The translations under genes were made by a program, and so were the position numbers. From Rosenbergiella metrosideri (GTDB taxonomy: Bacteria > Pseudomonadota > Gammaproteobacteria > Enterobacterales > Enterobacteriaceae), in contig NZ_JALBCV010000004.1 in NCBI RefSeq assembly GCF_022602565.1, positions 62,001 to 126,000 on the forward strand: DNA of 64,000 bases, in the 5' to 3' direction. The notes beneath the pieces are model-generated. The model did no database searches and had not been told where the DNA came from. It was given only the letters and a program-made list of their open reading frames with translations. Numbering within the stretch: position 1 is the stretch's first letter; the number at the start of each line of letters is the position of its first letter. This document shows, one piece after another, positions 19,434 through 27,312 of the stretch.

Positions 19434-20482
19434 TGATAATCCAGAGCGTTTTGAAACGCTTCCTCCGCAACTCTATTTTACTAAGATTGATAATATTGGG
19501 TGGGCTCTTTTTATTTTTTATCCCAACGTCGCAGGCCAGTTGTACCGCGACCACCACCAGCTCCTCTCAAGTCTTCAGCTTTACTGCAGCAAATAATACC
19601 GCGAATGCCGATATCACTTTTAGTGGAACTATTACTTGTATACAGCCCCAACGAGTCTGCGGATTATTAGGCATTATTTGTATCACTATTAATAACGCAA
19701 ACGTTAGCCCCTATATTTGCGCAAAAGCTGTATTTAGTGGAATTACCTCAAGTGTCAGTAATCAAGCCCTCGCCTATCAATTGGTTAATCTCAGTGTGGG
19801 TGGGGTGACGCGTTCGAGCGCGATGAGCACCGATAATTGGTATGGTCCAGCCAGAACAGTTTATTCGGGCAATTACCAAGTCCCTTATTCCATCACCTTC
19901 AGAGTCCCTGCCAATACTAATATACTTAAAGCTTATCCTACGGGGAGTTACCAAGGTTCTTTTCATCTTATGATTGATATGCAAGGTGGGAGCGGAGCTT
20001 GCGAGGGGTCTGGCGGTGGAGGCTGGGATTATGCTGATCTGACGATGAATTATACCTTGACCATGCCCAGTTATTGCCAATTAAATACCAGTCCGACATT
20101 GGATTTTGGAACAATCAGTGACATTAATACAGCCTCCCAAAATTACGATACGACAAGCGCTGTTTTTTCAGTGTGTAACCTCAACACCCCCTATACTCTC
20201 TACCTTGGTAGCGGGAATAATGCGGTATCTGATACGCGAAGGATGACTAATGGCAGTGCGTATATTCCTTATCAACTCTATAAAACTGCCCCCGGGGCCT
20301 CGGCAGCGGTGTGGAATGAAGCAGGTGGAACATCAACTGTAGGAGGGAGCGGCGGTGTATCCTTAACCGGCACGGGAAGTGTTCAAGCAACGACTATTTA
20401 TGGCCGTATCGCAAAAGGAACTGCCATACCCGGAAACCCAGGCACCTATACCGATACCGTTGTGATAACCTTGACGTACTGA
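19424..20482 (+). CDS. Two-domain SCPU tip adhesin (CsuE-like)
   Basis: 352 residues. A long N-terminal stretch ends in a hydrophobic signal (LIILGGLFLFFIPTSQA), followed by two SCPU domains. The N-terminal domain (about 39-205) has extra cysteines (QPQRVCGLLGIICITI); the C-terminal domain (about 215-352) ends DTVVITLTY like the major subunit. The two-domain architecture is that of CsuE, the tip adhesin of archaic pili. The ATG overlaps the usher 3' end by 10 bases. It is the last gene of the operon. Confidence 0.85.
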   Translation: MPLMIIQSVLKRFLRNSILLRLIILGGLFLFFIPTSQASCTATTTSSSQVFSFTAANNTANADITFSGTITCIQPQRVCGLLGIICITINNANVSPYICAKAVFSGITSSVSNQALAYQLVNLSVGGVTRSSAMSTDNWYGPARTVYSGNYQVPYSITFRVPANTNILKAYPTGSYQGSFHLMIDMQGGSGACEGSGGGGWDYADLTMNYTLTMPSYCQLNTSPTLDFGTISDINTASQNYDTTSAVFSVCNLNTPYTLYLGSGNNAVSDTRRMTNGSAYIPYQLYKTAPGASAAVWNEAGGTSTVGGSGGVSLTGTGSVQATTIYGRIAKGTAIPGNPGTYTDTVVITLTY

Positions 20483-20493
20483 TAAGTAAATTA

Positions 20494-20520
20494 ACCACCG
20501 TTACGCTGCGTAAGGGTGGT
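20494..20520 (+). terminator. Stem-loop after the pilus operon
   Basis: An almost perfect inverted repeat (ACCACCGTTACGC with GCGTAAGGGTGGT, one mismatch) lies 11 bases after the adhesin stop. There is no clear T tract, so termination efficiency is uncertain. Confidence 0.5.
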
Positions 20521-20684
20521 CACTCCCTTAAACCACTCTATAGCGCTAATCGGAGATATTATTACTTTCTCTATTAGCCAGCCTTAACGGTTATTACTCT
20601 TTTGGTAACATGAGCGTCTAACAAGCGATAAGGTTTCCCCCCTCCATAACACCATGCAATAAAGTAGAAACTCACCGCCTTTAG

Positions 20685-20699
20685 TGTTATGTTATAACA
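20685..20699 (+). promoter_or_regulatory. Zur box upstream of zinT
   Basis: TGTTATGTTATAACA is a 7-1-7 inverted repeat with a single mismatch, matching the enterobacterial Zur core TGTTATANTATAACA. It lies 22 bases before the zinT ATG. Zinc-bound Zur should repress zinT here. The target gene makes the assignment stronger. Confidence 0.8.
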
Positions 20700-20721
20700 A
20701 AACATAAATAAGGGTTTTACC

Positions 20722-21366
20722 ATGGCATTCACACCTCTGAAAAAAGGGCTAGTGTTAGCTCTACTTTGCACTACCTCCATCTCAGTCTGGGCACATGGCA
20801 GTCACAGCCATGTGATGAGCGCAGAAGAGAAAAAGATTTCGCAGGGTGAGTTTAGCGATCTACAAGTGGCTGAACGTCCTCTCTCTGATTGGGATGGCGT
20901 CTGGCAATCAGTTTATCCTCTATTACAAAAAGGGGCGCTAGCACCGGTGTTTGCAGCGAAAGCCGCCGCTCAGCATAAATCTGAAAACGAGATTGCTCAG
21001 TACTACCAGACCGGTTATCAGACAGATATCGACAGTATTGAAATTGAGAATGGTCAGGTCGACTTTATCCAAGGCCAAAATAAAACCACCTGTCACTACC
21101 ACAGTGCTGGCTATAAGATCCTAACCTATCCCTCCGGGAAGCGTGGGGTAAGGTATCTGTTCGAATGTCGTGACCCGGCTTCGAAAGCACCGCGCTATCT
21201 ACAATTTAGCGATCATCGTATCGCGCCACACCATTCTGATCACTTCCACATTTTCCTCGGCAATGACTCACAACAGGCATTGTTCAGCGAACTCCATCAT
21301 TGGCCGACTTACTTTCCTTACCAGATGATGGAGAAAGAGATCATTGAGGATATGATCCACCATTAA
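20722..21366 (+). CDS. zinT: Periplasmic zinc/cadmium-binding protein ZinT
   Basis: 214 residues (E. coli ZinT has 216), colinear throughout. A signal peptide ends at VWA, followed by a His-rich N-terminus (HGSHSH), then LSDWDGVWQSVYPLL, YKILTYPSGKRGVRYLFECRDP and the metal-site segment HSDHFHIFLGND. It is a calycin-fold protein that scavenges zinc in the periplasm and delivers it towards ZnuABC. A Zur box precedes it, with AAGGG before the ATG. Its stop overlaps that of the convergent phosphatase gene. Confidence 0.95.
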   Translation: MAFTPLKKGLVLALLCTTSISVWAHGSHSHVMSAEEKKISQGEFSDLQVAERPLSDWDGVWQSVYPLLQKGALAPVFAAKAAAQHKSENEIAQYYQTGYQTDIDSIEIENGQVDFIQGQNKTTCHYHSAGYKILTYPSGKRGVRYLFECRDPASKAPRYLQFSDHRIAPHHSDHFHIFLGNDSQQALFSELHHWPTYFPYQMMEKEIIEDMIHH

Positions 21367-22130
21367 GCTTCTAACCACTTGTCTTGGATTAATTGGCGTT
21401 GCTGTGCGGTAACGCCATATTCCTGCTCCAGCCACTGCTCAATCGAAGCGTATCGTTGCTTTATCGCTGTCAAGGCTGCGACAAGCCACGCTTTATCGAC
21501 CGAGAGCAGTTGTCGAAAGTTAGCCTGTGCTTTTTCGCTTACTCCTGCTGGCCATAGCGCTAACGCCTGCTGGCCAATCTCCTCCAATCGACCATTGGTC
21601 GCTAGATAGTCGTCAATAATGACTGATTCTTCACATCCCAAGAGTAAGAGTGTGATCGCACATCCTAGTCCAGTGCGATCTTTACCGACAGCGCAGTGCT
21701 GAATAACAGTCTGGGTTTCGGGATGACTGAGGGTGGCGATCAACTGGCGCCACGCCGGATTATTAAAAGGCAATTGTTGATAGAGTTGCGTCATAAAACG
21801 ATCGACGTCTAATGCTTCAATGGCCTGCGGCGAGAACTCGACCACCTTCGCATCGACGGCTAGGTCCGGCGGATTCGCCGGAATATTCAGGTAAACGGCC
21901 GCAGCAACTATCTGGTCGGGTTTTGCCTGTGCTTCATGAATATCACGATAATCCAAAATAGTCACGCCTGCCAACTGAGCTAACTGCTTAGAATCTTGTG
22001 CAGTGAGCCGATCCAAGGCGCTGCAGCGGAATAGACAATTTGAGCGAATTTTTCGCCCCTCTTTCGTCATTAAACCGCCTAATTGACGAAAATTAGCGAT
22101 ACTTTGTAACCTGATAGGTTGAGATATCAT
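21363..22130 (-). CDS. Tyrosine/serine phosphatase-like protein (Y_phosphatase3)
   Basis: About 255 residues. The cysteine-phosphatase P-loop HCAVGKDRTG is present with its catalytic Cys and Arg, preceded by NFRQLGGLMTKEGRKIR and RCSALDRLT, typical of the bacterial tyrosine-protein phosphatase family related to LipA/IphP. A conserved aspartate lies in ILDYRD. The start at 22130 is preferred over one ten codons upstream, because AGGAAAA lies before it. There is no signal peptide. Substrate could be phosphotyrosine or phosphoinositide; not determinable here. Confidence 0.82.
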   Translation of the reverse strand: MISQPIRLQSIANFRQLGGLMTKEGRKIRSNCLFRCSALDRLTAQDSKQLAQLAGVTILDYRDIHEAQAKPDQIVAAAVYLNIPANPPDLAVDAKVVEFSPQAIEALDVDRFMTQLYQQLPFNNPAWRQLIATLSHPETQTVIQHCAVGKDRTGLGCAITLLLLGCEESVIIDDYLATNGRLEEIGQQALALWPAGVSEKAQANFRQLLSVDKAWLVAALTAIKQRYASIEQWLEQEYGVTAQQRQLIQDKWLEA

Positions 22131-22431
22131 GGCGTTTTTTTCCTCTAGACCGCAGCCCATGTTAAATAAGAGTATTGAGCGAGTGAGACATCATACTGCT
22201 TTATATCTAAGAAAAGATGATCGATATCATGGCGTTACGCAGCGGGTAAAAAAACCATCCTAAAGATAATTTATTCGATGAAACAACCATTAATGAAGGT
22301 TATCTCAGGTTTGAATATCAATTACTTGTTGAATTCACGCACAAATTTTTTTTCCATGATCTTCAAATTTATTCAATTTCATCACGTAACTATTCCGCTA
22401 TATGATTGGTTTTTCAACAGGAGATACAGTG
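22131..22431. other. Divergent intergenic region, AT-rich
   Basis: About 300 bases between the phosphatase and DoxX genes. It should hold two divergent promoters. I see no further gene, operator or RNA. Confidence 0.5.
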
Positions 22432-22848
22432 ATGACACGACTCACTAAATTTAATCATGCTGTGGATCACCCTAATGCAGGGCGTTTACTCCTTAGGGTA
22501 TTACTGGGTGGTTTGATGCTATTTCACGGATACTTTAAGCTCATGCATGGTGTATCTTGGATCGCCCCAATCCTTGTGGCCCATCACCTTTCGAGCCTGC
22601 TCGCCTATGGGGCTTATATTGGAGAAGTGGTCGCACCACTGTGTATTATTTTCGGCTTCTTCACCCGTGTGGCGGCTCTGGTTTATGCCATCAATATGGT
22701 GTTTGCCCTGTTACTGATTGCTGGCGCAAACTTCTGGCACACAACCGATGTAGGGGCTTGGGCGCTGGAAACAGAAGTGCTCTATTTAGTCGGCGGCCTA
22801 GTCCTGATGTTGCTTGGCGCAGGGAAATACAGTATCTCTAAAGAGTAA
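22432..22848 (+). CDS. DoxX-family membrane protein
   Basis: 138 residues with four hydrophobic helices and the DoxX signature LLLRVLLGGLMLFHGYFKLMHG, then GAYIGEVVAPLCIIFGFFTRVAAL. An inner-membrane protein of unclear function; relatives have been tied to redox or thiol stress. The start is set by AGGAGA before the ATG at 22432. A second DoxX protein is encoded at 39338. Confidence 0.85.
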   Translation: MTRLTKFNHAVDHPNAGRLLLRVLLGGLMLFHGYFKLMHGVSWIAPILVAHHLSSLLAYGAYIGEVVAPLCIIFGFFTRVAALVYAINMVFALLLIAGANFWHTTDVGAWALETEVLYLVGGLVLMLLGAGKYSISKE

Positions 22849-22963
22849 TTCGCTAAAGGGGAGGAAACTCACTCCCCCTCACTTCTCGACACACTTCTCT
22901 CCCTTGCTTGACATCATTAGACGCCTATAATTAAACCAATCCCCTAGCCTATTGGAGTTAATC

Positions 22964-25243
22964 ATGTCGACCAAGCGTCAAGTACCTGGTATTCATCCCT
23001 ATAGTGGACCCGCTGGCGGCTGGGGGGCCTTAAAAGCCACGGCGATTGCCGTTAAGACGCAGATGGATACCCTAGTCGCGCCCAAGGCGCTGCTGAATAC
23101 CAATCAGCCAGATGGTTTCGACTGCCCGGGATGTGCGTGGCCAGATAAGAATCACCACTCGACTTTCCAGTTTTGTGAGAACGGCGCCAAAGCGGTAACA
23201 TGGGAAGCGACCTCACGTCGTGTCACCGCTGAGTTTCTAAGTAAAACGCCGGTCAGTACCTTGCTGCAACGCAGTGATTACGAATTGGAGGGGTATGGTC
23301 GCTTAACCCAACCGCTACGTTATAACGCTGACACAGATACGCTGCAACCCGTCAGTTGGGATCAGGCATTCAGTCTTATAGGTAAGACCTTACAGGGTCT
23401 ATCGCCTAAACAAGTCGAATTCTATACCTCAGGACGAACCTCTAACGAGGCTGCTTACCTCTACCAGTTAATGATCCGCGAATATGGCTGTAACAACTTC
23501 CCTGACTGTTCGAATATGTGTCACGAGGCCACCAGCGTTGGATTACCGCACTCTATTGGTATCGGTAAAGGGACAGTGTCCTTAGAGGATTTCGAAAAAA
23601 CAGAACTTATCATCTCGATCGGCCATAATCCCGGCACAAACCACCCACGAATGATGGGGACACTGCATGAAGCTGCTCGTCGTAACGTGCCCATTATTGT
23701 GTTTAATCCGATGAAAGAGCGTGCCTTAGAGCGCTTCGCTGACCCGCAAAATGTATTAGAGATGGCAACCTATCAATCGACCGATATTGCCTCGTCCTAT
23801 TACCAAGTTAAAGCGGGGGGCGATGCCGCGGCACTCAAAGGGATCGCTAAAGCCTTACTGGATGCCGAGGCGATCAATCAAGATATCTTGGATCATGCGT
23901 TTATCGATGAACATACACTAGGCTTTGAAGAATTTGCGCAGGATTTGCGCGCAACCTCTTGGCAAGCGATAAAACAGGCAAGTGGCCTAAGCGTCGAACA
24001 GCTTAGCCGGGTGGCTGAACATTACGCCAATTCCAAGGCCACTATCATCACCTACGGTATGGGAATTACTCAGCATGCGCACGGTACCGAAAACGTACAG
24101 TTGATTGCGAGTCTGTTATTGATGCGCGGAAATTTTGGTAAGGCTGGCGCGGGGATCTGCCCATTACGCGGCCACTCAAATGTTCAAGGAAACCGGACGG
24201 TGGGGATCTCTGAGAAACCTAACGAGCGTTTTTTGCAGGATCTGGATCATTTCTTCGGCATACGCTCACCGCGCGAACACGGTCACGATGCCACGGCGGC
24301 GATGGAAGCGATTATTCGTGGTGAGTCCAAAGCCCTTATCTGTTTGGGCGGAAACTTTGCCGTTGCCCTTCCCGATCCGGAGCACTGTTTCCCAGCACTC
24401 AAAGCATTGGAACTGAGTGTCCATATCGCCACCAAACTTAATCGCAGTCATCTGCTGGTGGCGAAAGAAACCCTGATCCTACCTTGTTTAGGGCGCACCG
24501 AAATTGACAAGCAAGCCACAGGCCGACAATCGATTACGGTCGAAGACAGTATGTCGATGGTTCATGCCTCCGCCGGTAAGTTAAAACCTGCCTCACCCGC
24601 GTTATTATCAGAAATCGCGATAGTGGCCGGAATGGCACAATCCATCTTACCTCACTCTCGGGTCAACTACGCCTATTACGTGGAGGATTATGCCCGTATC
24701 CGCGATGCCATAGAGGCCACCATTCCTGGATTTACACAATATAATCAACGTATTGAACAACCGGGAGGATTCCGCATGCCGCTACCGCCCACCCAGCGCC
24801 AATGGCCTACGCCCTCTGGCCGAGCGCATTTTATGGTCTATCCCGGACTAAATGAAGACCATGCTCTGACCGAGCAGCGAGTCTTCCGCTTAATCACCTT
24901 ACGCAGTCATGACCAATATAACACCACGCTTTATGGCTTAGACGATCGCTATCGTGGCGTATTTGGGCGTCGAGACGTGCTATTTATGAATCCAGAGGAT
25001 ATGAGTGAACAAGGACTAGAACACGGTGACATCGTGGATATCGAGACCGCCTTACCCGATTGCCAAGCGAAGATGACGCAGATCACCGTGATCGAATATG
25101 CTATCGCCAAAGGTTCTGTAGGAGCCTATTATCCTGAAGCTAACATTCTCATTCCGTTAAGTTACCGTGATCAGCAGAGTGGAACCCCTGCGTATAAATC
25201 TTTACCGGTTAAATTAGTCGCTCAGACCACCGAACCCACCTAA
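22964..25243 (+). CDS. ydeP: FdhF/YdeP-family molybdopterin oxidoreductase
   Basis: 759 residues, the same as E. coli YdeP, with matching segments GFDCPGCAWPD, YTSGRTSNEAAFLYQ-like, NNFPDCSNMCHE, IGHNPGTNHPRM, GICPLRGHSNVQG and RSHDQYNTT.YG.DDRYRGVFG. It is a bis-MGD-dependent oxidoreductase with the predicted 4Fe-4S cysteine arrangement CPGC near the N-terminus. In E. coli it is linked to acid resistance; the substrate is unknown. The ATG at 22964 has GGAG upstream. Its stop is directly followed by the dehydrogenase small-subunit remnant. Confidence 0.93.
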   Translation: MSTKRQVPGIHPYSGPAGGWGALKATAIAVKTQMDTLVAPKALLNTNQPDGFDCPGCAWPDKNHHSTFQFCENGAKAVTWEATSRRVTAEFLSKTPVSTLLQRSDYELEGYGRLTQPLRYNADTDTLQPVSWDQAFSLIGKTLQGLSPKQVEFYTSGRTSNEAAYLYQLMIREYGCNNFPDCSNMCHEATSVGLPHSIGIGKGTVSLEDFEKTELIISIGHNPGTNHPRMMGTLHEAARRNVPIIVFNPMKERALERFADPQNVLEMATYQSTDIASSYYQVKAGGDAAALKGIAKALLDAEAINQDILDHAFIDEHTLGFEEFAQDLRATSWQAIKQASGLSVEQLSRVAEHYANSKATIITYGMGITQHAHGTENVQLIASLLLMRGNFGKAGAGICPLRGHSNVQGNRTVGISEKPNERFLQDLDHFFGIRSPREHGHDATAAMEAIIRGESKALICLGGNFAVALPDPEHCFPALKALELSVHIATKLNRSHLLVAKETLILPCLGRTEIDKQATGRQSITVEDSMSMVHASAGKLKPASPALLSEIAIVAGMAQSILPHSRVNYAYYVEDYARIRDAIEATIPGFTQYNQRIEQPGGFRMPLPPTQRQWPTPSGRAHFMVYPGLNEDHALTEQRVFRLITLRSHDQYNTTLYGLDDRYRGVFGRRDVLFMNPEDMSEQGLEHGDIVDIETALPDCQAKMTQITVIEYAIAKGSVGAYYPEANILIPLSYRDQQSGTPAYKSLPVKLVAQTTEPT

Positions 25244-25745
25244 ACGACTCGCGAGGTGCTCGCCAGCTTCGCTATCGGTAGCGTACTGACCGGGCAAGCC
25301 ATTGCCGCGACACCAGAGAAAGCAGCCGTTACTCCTCCTGATCCCCATACTCTCAACCAATTCCTGAAAGTTTCTCGCTTATTAACCCGGGCATCACTCG
25401 CTTGATACCACCTTAGGTCAGCGTCTATGGGAAGCGCTTAATCAGCATTCGGCGCAATTCTCAGACCAGTATGCGGCCTTAAGCCAGTGGATCGACGAGC
25501 ATAAACCTGCCGATGTAGAAGCGCTGGATCAGCAACTGCAAGGGCAGCCGCAACATGAGGTGATGATGACTATCATCCGTGGCTGGTATCTTGGTATTGT
25601 GGATAACAGCCACCATGCAGAAGTACTCTCTTACCAGAATGCGCTGATGTATCAGGTTCCCCGTGACGGCATGGTCATTCCGACCTATGCGTATAACGGT
25701 CCTGACTATTGGACGGCGGATCCCCCCCGGTTGATCGTTTATTAA
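25244..25745 (+). pseudogene. Broken gluconate/2-ketogluconate dehydrogenase small (gamma) subunit
   Basis: Remnant of the Tat-exported small subunit. The first part, in frame directly after the ydeP stop, reads TREVLASFAIGSVLTGQAIA with a downstream FLKVSRLLT, but has no start codon. It ends at a stop near 25405. A second part in another frame runs from about 25397 to 25745 (LGQRLWEALNQHSAQF ... GWYLGIVDN ... YQVPRDGMVIPTYAYNGPDYW), matching the C-terminus of the family. So the gene has lost its 5' end and gained a frameshift. It precedes the cytochrome and flavoprotein genes. Confidence 0.85.
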
Positions 25746-25846
25746 CATTCTAATTTTCTGAGCCGATTTTCTCGTTTCAAAAAAATGTTACCGATAACTA
25801 ATTCCACCTTTTGGAGTTACTGTGAGAAATTTTTTATCAACTCGCC

Positions 25847-27283
25847 GTGAAAATTTCAGCAATCTGCCTTGGATTTGGCAGCCTCGCGGGTTTCGCGCAA
25901 GCCGCTGAACAATTTCCTGTTCACGCGCCCTCCCCTGAGCAGACACAGCAGAATTTAATTGCTAAAGGTCAATATTTGGCTATCGCCGCCGACTACGCAG
26001 CGTGCCATACCGATTCTACTACCAAGCAACCTTTTGCCGGCGGTTACGCGATCCACTCGCCGATGGGCGTCATCTACTCCACCAACATCACGCCGTCGAA
26101 GCAGTTTGGCATTGGTTCCTATACCGAGCAACAGTTTGAACAAGCGGTGCGGCACGGTATCCGTGGCGACGGTGCGCATCTCTATCCGGCCATGCCTTAT
26201 GCTTCTTACTCTGGGTTAACGGATGAGGATATTCATGCGCTTTACTCTTACTTTATGCGGAGTGTTGCGCCGGTCGATACCGAGAATAAAACCACGGCAC
26301 TGAGCTTCCCGTTTAATATCCGCCAGATGATGATGGGTTGGAACTTACTGTTCCTTAAGTCTGGTGCTTATCAGAATGATGCCTCGCAAAGCGCAGAGTG
26401 GAACCGTGGGAAATACCTCGTCGATAATCTTGAGCACTGCGGTGAGTGTCACTCCCCTCGTAACGCGATGATGGCACAGAAACAAGGTGCTGATGCGCTG
26501 AGCGGTGCGGCTTTAGGTAGCTGGTATGCCCCTAATCTTACCGCCGATAAACTCAGTGGTCTTGGTAACTGGTCACGGAATCAATTAAAACAGTACCTGC
26601 AAACGGGTGATGTTCCAGGTAAAGCACAGGCAGCCGGTCCAATGGCTGAGGCGGTCACCAACAGCCTACAACATCTGCATGATGCCGATATCGAAGCCAT
26701 CATCACTTATCTGCAAAGCCTACCGGCCCACGCTCAGCCCCATCAGGCCAAGGCGACAGGTGATTTTGGACAAGCCTCCAATGTCGATACCGAAGTACGA
26801 GGTACCGCTGGACTCGGAATCGGATTACCGCAAGAGATGAGTGGAAAAGCGCTCTACGACAGTGCGTGTGCAAGCTGCCACCAGCCAGATGGACAAGGTA
26901 CTCCTGACCATTTCTATCCTTCGCTATCACACAATACCGCTACCGGTGGTAATACGCTGAATAACTTGGTCTCTGCCATCCTGTTTGGTGTTCAGCGTGA
27001 AGTGAAAGGCAAAGAAGTGTTAATGCCAAGCTTTGGTCCTGATTCACCGGTGCAAGCCCTGAGCGATAAGCAAATTGCCAGCCTGAGTAATTATATTTTC
27101 CAACAATACGGTAATCCCGATTTACAGGTGACTCCTGAACAGGTAACGGCGTTACGTCAAGGAGGGGCACAACCTCTACTCGCACGCGTTGCTGGACCCG
27201 CTACCCTCGGTGGAGCGGTCTTGGTGGTATTAATTATTGTATTACTGGTTATCCGCCGTTCGCGTAAAAAGTCTCGTGGATAA
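25847..27283 (+). CDS. Cytochrome c subunit of gluconate/2-ketogluconate dehydrogenase, one heme site damaged
   Basis: About 478 residues: signal peptide (LGFGSLAGFAQA), then a three-heme cytochrome c normally passing electrons from the flavoprotein to ubiquinone, and a C-terminal membrane anchor (about 447-468). Heme sites two and three are intact: CGECH at 198-202 and CASCH at 341-345. The first site reads YAACH at 50-54 where CxxCH is expected; codon TAC lies at 25994-25996. The start is doubtful: the GTG at 25847 has no ribosome binding site, while GGAG serves an out-of-frame GTG at 25822. The protein may be non-functional. Confidence 0.82.
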   Translation: MKISAICLGFGSLAGFAQAAEQFPVHAPSPEQTQQNLIAKGQYLAIAADYAACHTDSTTKQPFAGGYAIHSPMGVIYSTNITPSKQFGIGSYTEQQFEQAVRHGIRGDGAHLYPAMPYASYSGLTDEDIHALYSYFMRSVAPVDTENKTTALSFPFNIRQMMMGWNLLFLKSGAYQNDASQSAEWNRGKYLVDNLEHCGECHSPRNAMMAQKQGADALSGAALGSWYAPNLTADKLSGLGNWSRNQLKQYLQTGDVPGKAQAAGPMAEAVTNSLQHLHDADIEAIITYLQSLPAHAQPHQAKATGDFGQASNVDTEVRGTAGLGIGLPQEMSGKALYDSACASCHQPDGQGTPDHFYPSLSHNTATGGNTLNNLVSAILFGVQREVKGKEVLMPSFGPDSPVQALSDKQIASLSNYIFQQYGNPDLQVTPEQVTALRQGGAQPLLARVAGPATLGGAVLVVLIIVLLVIRRSRKKSRG

Positions 27284-27312
27284 ACCATTCGAATTCGCAG
27301 TGAGAGGGTGTT

